NCBI GenBank assembly: GCA_041609895.1
Contig: JBFIPX010000046.1
Span: 1-20,368, forward strand
Length of the DNA stretch: 20,368 nt
Origin: JAHHLP01 sp041609895
GTDB taxonomy: Bacteria; Bacteroidota; Rhodothermia; Rhodothermales; JABDKH01
Reading direction: 5' to 3'
Below, piece by piece: positions 1-6,119 of the stretch. The notes below the pieces were generated by a model, which saw nothing but the letters and a program-made list of their open reading frames with translations, made no database searches and was not told the origin of the DNA. A program made the position numbers and the translations under genes. The stretch's first letter is position 1, and each line of letters opens with the position of its first letter.

Positions 1-645
1 ATCGATCGTCCGGTCGTCAAGATTGGTGACAGCTACTATGTAATTGCCGATCGCGGCCTCAGCGCACTGGATGCAGGTATTTACCGGGAACTGTACTCCA
101 ACGAAGGCGCCGACGGAGACGGATGGTACAGGGTCGGCTTCTCGGACGCGATGACAAAGAACCAAATGCGCCAGCTGGACCGCAAGGCCGCGAAGATGCG
201 CGAGCTGAGCGAGGAGTTGGCGGCGCGACCGTCTGAAGAGGAGAACCTCCTCGCGGAAGAAATGAAGCAGACGGCACAAATGGCCGCCGAGATGGCAGCT
301 GAACTTCCTAAGGTGCAGGCGCTCAGCTACTGGGACCAGGTCAAGGCGACAGATCGAGATCTATATAACCAACTCGTCCGTGAGTGGCACTTGGAAGCCG
401 AGATTCAAGAACTCGCCCGTCGAATCAGACAGGCGTCGGTATCCGGAGGCGATACTGAAACGCAGGTCGGGCAGCTTCGATCGCTGCTGGAAGCAGCCTT
501 CGAACTAAAGCAAAACAACCGTCGACGCGAAATCAAGCAGCTCGAGCAGCAGCTGCATTCTCTTGACAACGAGATGCGAAAACGAGAGGGCGCCCGAAAG
601 ACGATAATCGAAAGACGTCTCATCGAACTAGTCGGCAGACAGTAG
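1..645 (+). CDS. Coiled-coil protein of unknown function, 5' end outside window
   Basis: The frame is open from base 1 to the TAG at 643-645, so the true start lies to the left and 214 residues are visible. ATG 151 is an internal methionine: the codons before it give sensible protein (…VKIGDSYYVIADRGLSALDAG…). The visible N-terminal part looks globular. From about residue 50 the chain is rich in Glu, Lys, Arg and Gln with heptad-like spacing, broken around WDQVKATDRDLYN. The last 54 residues form a charged helix ending IIERRLIELVGRQ. That tail aligns ungapped with the tail of the next gene, and the two genes are 71 bases apart on the same strand with no terminator between them, so they are probably cotranscribed. 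I do not recognise the family. Whether it is exported cannot be judged without the N-terminus. Confidence 0.8.
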   Translation: MDRPVVKIGDSYYVIADRGLSALDAGIYRELYSNEGADGDGWYRVGFSDAMTKNQMRQLDRKAAKMRELSEELAARPSEEENLLAEEMKQTAQMAAEMAAELPKVQALSYWDQVKATDRDLYNQLVREWHLEAEIQELARRIRQASVSGGDTETQVGQLRSLLEAAFELKQNNRRREIKQLEQQLHSLDNEMRKREGARKTIIERRLIELVGRQ

Positions 646-716
646 GTGTCTCCCTTCGCCCACACACGAAAGGAAGGAAGACGGAATCACCACAAGCAAT
701 CTGAGGAAACTCAAGG

Positions 717-1460
717 ATGAAAAGTCTACGCTACCGGCAACCGCTATCGTTGTGCCTGCTCGCGATGCTCACGGCCGTCTTGGCCGCACAGCCTGCGATA
801 GCACAGGACGATGAACCGAAGAAGGTCGAAAAGGAAATCAAGGTACTCGTTGATGACGAGGGCAACATCACGGTAAACGGCGAGCCGGTCTCGGGCGATC
901 GGATGGAGATGGAGGACGGAACCGTCGTGATGGTCGATGAGGACGGCAAGGTGGTAGTCATCGACGATGACAAAGACGGGCACCGAGTCATCCGCAAGAA
1001 GGTCATGCGTCCGGGCCACGGCGAGCGGGTGAATGTGTTTCGAATGAAGGACATGGACCACAACTTTGAGTGGGAGGGGCTTGACGCCGACGCACGTGAG
1101 GCAATGGCTCATGCACGGCGAATGCGGTTTGAGGGAATGCTCGGGCAGGACTTCGAATTCGACCTCGACTTCGATCACGTGAATCCGGAAATTATGGAAA
1201 TGGAGGCGGCCAGCCGCAAGCTCGCGCGAGAGGCCTCGCGGGCCGAAGGGAATGCGAAAGCGGAAAAAGTCAGGGAATTGGAAGAGAAGCTTTCGGAGCT
1301 TTTCTCGAGGAAGCTGGAGATGCGCGAGAAGCGCGTTGCGCGACTGCAGGAGCGACTGGAAAAGGAACGCAGTGCGCTTCAGCAAAGGCGAGCTGAACGC
1401 GAGCGGATTATTGAGCGGCGCAAGGCGGATCTTCTTGGAGACGATGCGCTAAAGTGGTAG
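717..1460 (+). CDS. Secreted acidic protein with C-terminal coiled coil, unknown function
   Basis: This 247-residue protein starts at ATG 717, with GAGG at 702-705 as a possible ribosome site. Residues 1-30 are a classic signal peptide: basic start, hydrophobic core LCLLAMLTAVLAA, and cleavage near AIAQ. Residues 35-100 are very acidic and strand-like, with repeated turns such as DDEGNITVNGEPV and MVDEDGKVVVIDDD. Residues 105-165 are Met- and acid-rich. About residue 165 onwards is a continuous charged helix ending ERERIIERRKADLLG, resembling the tail of the upstream gene. The acidic middle might bind cations, and the helix could act like the periplasmic Spy/CpxP-type helical proteins, but both are inference because no such motif is clearly present. 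A strong terminator follows, so this is the last gene of its unit. Confidence 0.85.
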   Translation: MKSLRYRQPLSLCLLAMLTAVLAAQPAIAQDDEPKKVEKEIKVLVDDEGNITVNGEPVSGDRMEMEDGTVVMVDEDGKVVVIDDDKDGHRVIRKKVMRPGHGERVNVFRMKDMDHNFEWEGLDADAREAMAHARRMRFEGMLGQDFEFDLDFDHVNPEIMEMEAASRKLAREASRAEGNAKAEKVRELEEKLSELFSRKLEMREKRVARLQERLEKERSALQQRRAERERIIERRKADLLGDDALKW

Positions 1461-1481
1461 TTGGCAGGAGCCGTGAAAGGG

Positions 1482-1515
1482 CCCTCGCCCCATCGTCCGG
1501 GGTGAGGGTTTTTTT
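1482..1515 (+). terminator. Rho-independent terminator after the secreted coiled-coil gene
   Basis: A 10-bp stem pairs CCCTCGCCCC (1482-1491) with GGGGTGAGGG (1499-1508), with one G-U pair and a 7-base loop, followed directly by seven T. It lies 21 bases past the TAG of the preceding gene and has the textbook form of an intrinsic terminator. Confidence 0.9.
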
Positions 1516-1643
1516 GTGATGAGCAGGCTTGTATCTTAATAGGCTAGAAAGAAATCACGTATCGTTAGTGCCGTAAGAGGCGGCCTTGGCTTCGGCGGCA
1601 TCGACGATCAGGGCTCCTTAAGCCGTTTCCCGCGGCAGGCGAT

Positions 1644-1649
1644 ATAATC
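1644..1649 (+). promoter_or_regulatory. Possible -10 hexamer upstream of the amidase operon
   Basis: A TATAAT hexamer lies 100 bases before the preferred amidase ATG, downstream of the preceding terminator, where a promoter for the amidase-apt-lipoprotein run would be expected. No good -35 box is seen at the usual spacing, and many FCB bacteria use a different -7 consensus (TAnnTTTG), so this is only a candidate. Confidence 0.3.
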
Positions 1650-1717
1650 CGAGGCGCTGGTGGTGCGATTATTGCACCCAGAGCGAGCGTGTCCGGCTCG
1701 AGTCGATTTCCAGCGGA

Positions 1718-1740
1718 AATTGGGCACTTCGTGCCGAATT
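1718..1740 (+). promoter_or_regulatory. Hairpin in the leader just before the amidase start
   Basis: AATT-G-GGCAC (1718-1727) pairs with GTGCC-G-AATT (1731-1740) around a TTC loop: nine base pairs with a single G-G mismatch. It ends 8 bases before ATG 1749. No ribosome-binding sequence stands between them, so the hairpin could shape access to the start, or the site could be an operator. A second, shorter hairpin (GGTGC/GCACC) lies about 40 bases earlier. Confidence 0.45.
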
Positions 1741-1748
1741 GGCCCTAC

Positions 1749-2954
1749 ATGAGGAAGAAAGTTTTGTACATGCGTAGTCTACTGCAGACAATTCTCGGGT
1801 TGATCCTGCTATCCGCCGTGACCGGAACGGCGGCAGGGGCCGAGCCGGTAGTGGAGCGGGTGTCCGTCACTCCGACCAGCGCGGGTGACGGTTATGTCAT
1901 CCGAATCCACTCGTCTGACTACATTCACGCATATTCGAACGCGCGTGAGCTTGGCGGTGGCAAGCATGAGATCATTCTGTTCAACACGGATCTCATCAAG
2001 CCGTATCAGCACGCCAAGCCGGAAGGTCCGCTGGTGTCGTATTTCTTTGAAACTCGCGACGACCATCTTGTCTTTTCGTTCGAGTTAGTACGTACCGTTT
2101 CGTTTGCCGTGAATGTGTATCGGGATCGGGATTCGAATGATTTGTTGGTGGGGCTGATTGATGACGGGTCCGCACCTTTCGCACAGCCTGTAAAGGTTGC
2201 TCCTCCGGTGCCGGTCGGTCCTTCAGTGAAAGCGCGCGATCGTTGGCGACTCGACACGATAGTTATCGATCCGGGCCATGGCGGAAAGGATCCCGGAGCC
2301 CGCGCGCACGGCGCCGTTGAGAAGGAGGTAGCCCTTGGCGTGGCGCTCAAGCTGGCTGAATATCTTAAGGATCTCGACGTCAACGTTGTATTGACGCGCG
2401 AAGACGACCGGTTCGTTGAGCTGAAGCAGCGCGGCAAGATCGCGAACGAAGCCGGAGGAAAGCTCTTCGTTTCGATTCATGCCAACGCTCAGCGAAGGGG
2501 CGGCACAGCTCGCGGGACCGAGACCTATTTCCTGGGATTGCACAAGGGTAAGGCAGCCCTCGACGTAATGAACCGGGAGAACAGCGTTGTCTCGCTTGAA
2601 GAAAACGCGGAGCAGTACGCTGACTATAAGCAGGAACACCTGATACGTCAGACGCTGGCTCAGAGCGCCTACATCCACAAGAGTCAGCAACTGGCAATGG
2701 CTATTGACCAGCAGTTCAAGAGACGCGTGCAGCGCCCAAGTCGCGGTGTCCATCAGGCCGGATTTTATGTGCTTTGGAGCGCTTCAATGCCGGCTGTTCT
2801 TGTGGAGCTTGGCTTCCTGACGAACAGAAGTGAGGCGTCTTTCCTGACCTCGAAAACCGGCCAGACGTACATGGCCAGCGCGCTCTTTCGAGCGATCCGG
2901 GATTTCAAGGAAGCGTACGAGCGTGAACTCAACCTCGTGTCCTCGACCCAGTAG
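1749..2954 (+). CDS. N-acetylmuramoyl-L-alanine amidase (Amidase_3, AmiC type)
   Basis: This zinc amidase cleaves the bond between MurNAc and the stem peptide during cell separation and wall turnover. The chosen start, ATG 1749, gives 401 residues and a signal peptide (core LLQTILGLILLSAVTGTAAG). ATG 1770 is equally possible; an upstream GTG at 1689 would put 20 unlikely residues first. Residues 35-130 are strand-rich and resemble an AMIN-like targeting domain. The catalytic domain starts near residue 170: DPGHGG gives zinc ligand H177, E191 follows, SIHAN gives H244, and VELGF gives catalytic E353. About residues 262-330 form the helical insertion that, in AmiA/AmiC enzymes, blocks the active site until an EnvC/NlpD-type activator binds. 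The gene leads a tight run with apt 14 bases downstream. Confidence 0.93.
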   Translation: MRKKVLYMRSLLQTILGLILLSAVTGTAAGAEPVVERVSVTPTSAGDGYVIRIHSSDYIHAYSNARELGGGKHEIILFNTDLIKPYQHAKPEGPLVSYFFETRDDHLVFSFELVRTVSFAVNVYRDRDSNDLLVGLIDDGSAPFAQPVKVAPPVPVGPSVKARDRWRLDTIVIDPGHGGKDPGARAHGAVEKEVALGVALKLAEYLKDLDVNVVLTREDDRFVELKQRGKIANEAGGKLFVSIHANAQRRGGTARGTETYFLGLHKGKAALDVMNRENSVVSLEENAEQYADYKQEHLIRQTLAQSAYIHKSQQLAMAIDQQFKRRVQRPSRGVHQAGFYVLWSASMPAVLVELGFLTNRSEASFLTSKTGQTYMASALFRAIRDFKEAYERELNLVSSTQ

Positions 2955-2968
2955 TCGTTTGACGGAGT

Positions 2969-3499
2969 ATGAACAAGCAGGAGCTGGATCTGAAGGGCGC
3001 CGTCCGGACGATCGAGGATTTTCCGTCTCCGGGTATTCAGTTCAAGGATATCACCCCAATCCTTGGCAATCCCAAACTGCTGCGCCGGGCCGTCGATGAA
3101 CTTGTCGAACCTCTGGTTGGCGAGGGCATCACAAAGGTGGTCGGGATAGAGTCGCGCGGTTTCATTCTCGGGAGCGGAGTTGCTCATGCACTTGGTGCAG
3201 GCTTTGTCCCTGTTCGCAAAGAGGGTAAGCTACCCTATCGAACCGTACGCGAAGAGTACGAACTGGAATACGGGACCGATGTCATCGAAATGCACGAGGA
3301 CGCGATCACACCCGGCGACGTTGTTCTCATTCACGATGATGTCATCGCCACAGGTGGTACCGCGTCCGCATGTGCGAGGCTCGTGACTCGCTGCGGTGGT
3401 GAACTCAAGGCGTTTTCATTCCTCGTCGAATTAACTTTCCTGAAAGGACGTGAGCGGCTGCCCAGCGGCATTGATGCGTACTCAGTCCTCAAATTCTAA
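2969..3499 (+). CDS. apt: Adenine phosphoribosyltransferase
   Basis: This 176-residue cytosolic enzyme salvages adenine: adenine plus PRPP gives AMP and pyrophosphate. The length is typical for the family. The PRPP-binding signature VVLIHDDVIATGGTAS is at residues 118-133; the usual Val or Phe before the two aspartates is His122. The start has the usual DFPSPGIQFKDITP (residues 17-30), followed by ESRGF (61-65) and the flexible-lid segment RKEGKLPYRTV (83-93). All expected catalytic parts are present. ATG 2969 follows the amidase stop by 14 bases, with GGAG almost touching the start, so translation is probably coupled to the upstream gene. Adenine salvage between an amidase and a lipoprotein has no obvious shared pathway; cotranscription is inferred from spacing. 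Confidence 0.95.
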   Translation: MNKQELDLKGAVRTIEDFPSPGIQFKDITPILGNPKLLRRAVDELVEPLVGEGITKVVGIESRGFILGSGVAHALGAGFVPVRKEGKLPYRTVREEYELEYGTDVIEMHEDAITPGDVVLIHDDVIATGGTASACARLVTRCGGELKAFSFLVELTFLKGRERLPSGIDAYSVLKF

Positions 3500-3515
3500 T
3501 CCCATTACCGAGTCA

Positions 3516-4112
3516 ATGCGAAAGAACAGCATCCCACCGACTTATTTCGAGCCACGTTCCTTTGGCTTGCGCCATCTAATCGCGATCGCGGCTGCGCTCA
3601 CCTTCTTCTCGTTCGCCGGGTGTGATAGCGCTACCGAAGAGACGGTCGTACTATCCGGTATCCGGGTTGGATTCGAATTCGAGTTTGACGGCACCGACCT
3701 CACGGTTGGTCAGTTGGCAGACCTCGTTTCGAACAGCGCTGCTTCCATAGAGTCGCAGCTTGTTAACCAGGGCGGGTTTGGCCTCGACGAGATAGAGACG
3801 GCACGCCTCACCTCTGCTTCAATCGAGCTCGTACAGCCAACCTTTGTCGGGAGTGGCGTTGATCTGAGATTCCTGAAAGAGGTGGTTCTTCAGCTCAGGT
3901 CGGGGTCGACGGTGCGTGAGGTAGCATCACGTGTCGGATTCACGGACCAGGAGCCCGCTGCACTGAGCGTCATACAGGGACGGGACGTCGCCGCTATTCT
4001 TCGCGGTGGCAGTTTCTCCGCCGTGCTGCAGGTAGAGCCGGCCGACCTCATCAACACGGAGTACGACCTCGAGGTCGTGGTCGATTTCACCGTCGAAGTA
4101 GCCGGCATCTAA
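3516..4112 (+). CDS. Lipoprotein of unknown function
   Basis: ATG 3516 gives 198 residues. A further-upstream start at 3450 would overlap apt in another frame and bury the signal peptide. The N-terminus has basic residues, a hydrophobic core (HLIAIAAALTFFSF) and lipobox FAGC, with lipidated Cys36 followed by Asp. The mature part is about 160 residues, acidic and rich in alternating hydrophobic residues, which suggests an all-beta sandwich; segments such as VLSGIRVGFEFEFDG and EYDLEVVVDFTVEVAG look like paired outer strands. I do not recognise the family. It starts 16 bases after apt and is the last gene of the amidase run; the next gene is convergent. A cell-envelope structural or binding role is the only inference the sequence supports. 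Confidence 0.85.
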   Translation: MRKNSIPPTYFEPRSFGLRHLIAIAAALTFFSFAGCDSATEETVVLSGIRVGFEFEFDGTDLTVGQLADLVSNSAASIESQLVNQGGFGLDEIETARLTSASIELVQPTFVGSGVDLRFLKEVVLQLRSGSTVREVASRVGFTDQEPAALSVIQGRDVAAILRGGSFSAVLQVEPADLINTEYDLEVVVDFTVEVAGI

Positions 4113-4158
4113 TCCTTTCTTCGCGGCACCCGGTGTCGGGGTTTGTCCCAAGCCGCCT

Positions 4159-4566
4159 TTACTTCACGGCCACGCAGGCGATCTCGACTCGCGCACCTCT
4201 CGGAAGCGCGGCCACCTGGACCGTCGCGCGCGCGGGAGGCTCCTCGCTGAAGTATCTGGCATACACATCGTTGACTACTGCGTAATCGTTGATGTCCGTG
4301 AGATAAACGGTACAGTGCACGACGTGCTCGTAGGCCATGCTGGCCGCCCTCAGAACGGCGCCGAGGTTCTGAAGCACCTGCTCGGTCTCCTCTTCGAGAG
4401 ATTCCATGACCAGGTGCGCCGTCTCCGGGTCGATGGCAATCTGTCCGGAGCAGTACAACGTTTCTCCAACGAGCACCGCCTGGCTATAGGGGCCGATCGC
4501 TGCCGGAGCGCGATGGGAACGAATGTGGGACCGGGCCGATGGTTTCGAAGAGCGGACTTGACTCAT
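4159..4566 (-). CDS. RidA/YjgF/UK114 family enamine/imine deaminase
   Basis: This 135-residue protein, starting at the ATG whose complement is 4564-4566, is close to the usual 125-130. RidA proteins hydrolyse reactive enamines and imines released by PLP enzymes such as threonine dehydratase, and work as trimers in the cytosol. The core is well conserved: APAAIGPYSQAV near residue 20, LYCSGQIAIDP (38-47), the PAR motif with R113 that contacts the substrate carboxylate, and VEIACVAV with E128. The frame stays open upstream for 93 more codons, but those residues are unlike the family and include no sensible domain, so the later ATG is preferred. A GGGAG lies about 14 bases upstream, farther than ideal. 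The gene is convergent with the lipoprotein (46 bases between stops) and divergent from mnmA. Confidence 0.92.
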   Translation of the reverse strand: MSQVRSSKPSARSHIRSHRAPAAIGPYSQAVLVGETLYCSGQIAIDPETAHLVMESLEEETEQVLQNLGAVLRAASMAYEHVVHCTVYLTDINDYAVVNDVYARYFSEEPPARATVQVAALPRGARVEIACVAVK

Positions 4567-4895
4567 CGCCAATATGTGATCTCCCGAGACTGATTCTCGC
4601 GTCGATTTAGAACCGTTCGCGTGCGGCACGACTGCTTGCCGCGTGGGTTGACGCAGGTTCACGCGCGCGTCGGCGCATACGTGATGCCTCAGCGTACCCG
4701 TGCTGCCGAACCAAATTCCGGTCAGCGGGCCGCGCAAACAAGCGAATATTGTTTTAAGAAGCCCGACGAATCGGTTGCGGCAGTATGGATTAGCAATGAT
4801 CGCTGCCGGAGCAGTGGAACGGCCTTCGATTTGCCGCCGTTCCACGTCGCAGTCGAGTCGATAGGTAACCTGATCGTAATGCCCGAACTGCTAAA
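4567..4895. other. Divergent intergenic region between ridA-like gene and mnmA
   Basis: This stretch of 329 bases separates the two divergent starts. It holds a perfect 10-bp inverted repeat (4814-4845) and a six-codon frame ending on the mnmA start (4879-4899). I find no convincing promoter boxes, no tRNA-like fold and no conserved protein. The open frames crossing it on both strands look like chance or antisense readings. Confidence 0.5.
4814..4845. repeat. Perfect 10-bp inverted repeat upstream of mnmA
   Basis: GTGGAACGGC at 4814-4823 is matched exactly by GCCGTTCCAC at 4836-4845, with a 12-base spacer. The right arm ends 50 bases before the mnmA GTG. No T-tract follows, so it does not look like a terminator. 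It could be an operator or a 5' leader hairpin. Confidence 0.6.
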
Positions 4896-4899
4896 GTGA
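4879..4899 (+). other. Possible six-codon leader frame overlapping the mnmA start
   Basis: An ATG at 4879 opens MPELLK and stops at TGA 4897-4899. The mnmA start GTG is 4896-4898, so stop and start overlap as GTGA, a common arrangement for translational coupling. The mnmA GTG has no good ribosome site of its own. This could also be chance. Confidence 0.3.
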
Positions 4900-6065
4900 A
4901 CGCGCGCGGAAAAGTTCTTGTAGCCATGAGTGGAGGGGTCGACTCGTCCGTCGCCGCTGTGCTGTTGTCGCAGCAGGGTTACGAGGTAGTCGGCATTACC
5001 ATGAAGACGTGGGACTACGCGTCAAGCGGAGGTCACACCGGCAAGCAGATTGGATGTTGCACCCTCGAGTCGATGAACGACGCTCGCGCGGTAGCGCTCA
5101 AGCATGGCTTTACGCACTTCATCATCGATATCAGGCAAGAGTTTGGAGATTGGGTGATTGATCGGTTCACGGACGAGTATATGGCTGGACGAACACCCAA
5201 TCCGTGCGTCTTGTGCAATACGCACATCAAGTGGGCGGCGTTGATGCGTAGGGCCGACGCGCTCGGATGCGACTTCATCGCCACAGGGCATTACGCGCGG
5301 GTACGGAAAGATGCGGATTCGGGACGATCGGTCTTGATGAAGGGCGTAGACCGAAACAAGGATCAGAGTTATGCCATGTGGGGCGTAACGCAGGAGCATC
5401 TTGCCCGAACGATCTTTCCACTGGGCTCGTTCTCCAAGCCCGAGATTCGCAAACTCGCGACTGATTTCGGGCTGGACCACGTCGCCGACAAGCCGGATTC
5501 ATACGAGATCTGTTTCGTGCCGGATAATGACTACCGGCGTTTTCTGCGTGACCGTGTAGAAAATGTGGACGATAGAGTGGGAGACGGTGACTTCGTAACG
5601 GCCGATGGCACGGTCGTTGGTCGACATCGCGGATACCCTTTCTACACGATCGGGCAACGTCATGGCCTAGGTCTTGCGCTCGGACATCCCGTCTATGTCA
5701 CGAGGATCGATGCGGAGCGCAACGTTATCACTGTGGGCACTCGGGACGAGCTGTTCGAGTGCGGCCTGATGGGGCGGCAGATCACTTTTGGCAAAGTGTC
5801 GGCATTGGCGGAGGAGACGCCGGCGACGGCGAAAATACGCTACAACGATGAGGGCGCGCCTTGCGTCGTTGAGCAGACGGGTGTCGACGAGGTCCGCGTT
5901 CTGTTCACCGAGCCGCGACGAGCCATTACGCCGGGGCAGGCCGTCGTCGTCTATGACGGCGACGACGTACTCTGCGGAGGATGGATCCACCAGGTGCTCG
6001 ATCAGGCCTCGGTCCGGGAGCGGTCGGAGTCACTTTCTACGCACACGTCGACCTGGTCGACTTAA
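4896..6065 (+). CDS. mnmA: tRNA-specific 2-thiouridylase MnmA
   Basis: MnmA activates U34 of Lys, Glu and Gln tRNAs with ATP and inserts sulfur at position 2. The GTG start gives 389 residues, near the top of the family range. The ATP-binding PP-loop SGGVDSS is at residues 12-18. TPNPCVLCNTHIKW holds C104 and the catalytic-position C107; DSYEICFVPDNDY holds the second essential cysteine, C206. The central YTIGQRHGLGL and the C-terminal beta-barrel (ITPGQAVVVYDGDDVLCGGW) are present. Where E. coli has Asp in NPDxLCN, this protein has Cys104, making a CxxC pair; such CxxC variants are common in other phyla. The last roughly 20 residues after GGWIHQV are not conserved-looking. The gene stands alone, convergent with the DAHP synthase gene at 54 bases. 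Confidence 0.95.
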   Translation: MNARGKVLVAMSGGVDSSVAAVLLSQQGYEVVGITMKTWDYASSGGHTGKQIGCCTLESMNDARAVALKHGFTHFIIDIRQEFGDWVIDRFTDEYMAGRTPNPCVLCNTHIKWAALMRRADALGCDFIATGHYARVRKDADSGRSVLMKGVDRNKDQSYAMWGVTQEHLARTIFPLGSFSKPEIRKLATDFGLDHVADKPDSYEICFVPDNDYRRFLRDRVENVDDRVGDGDFVTADGTVVGRHRGYPFYTIGQRHGLGLALGHPVYVTRIDAERNVITVGTRDELFECGLMGRQITFGKVSALAEETPATAKIRYNDEGAPCVVEQTGVDEVRVLFTEPRRAITPGQAVVVYDGDDVLCGGWIHQVLDQASVRERSESLSTHTSTWST

Positions 6066-6119
6066 GCCGCGGCCGGGGTCAGGTGGTCGTCGGTCCGAGC
6101 CGAGGTGTCGCAGAATGGA

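Noticed and set aside
744..1385. Long open frame antisense to the secreted acidic protein
   Set aside because: It lies wholly opposite a gene with a clear signal peptide and terminator, has no motif, and reflects codon bias of the acidic coding strand.
4113..4158. Possible bidirectional terminator between the lipoprotein and ridA-like genes
   Set aside because: Only a 4-5 bp stem with a weak GTTT follows; too poor to list.
4567..4845. Extended 228-residue version of the RidA-like protein
   Set aside because: The extra 93 residues do not resemble RidA or a targeting peptide; the core begins at its usual distance from the internal ATG.
4621..4899. Plus-strand open frame of 92 codons in the ridA-like/mnmA gap
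   Set aside because: It overlaps the extended antisense frame only by chance composition, has no motif and ends in the mnmA start; only its last six codons are kept as a possible leader.
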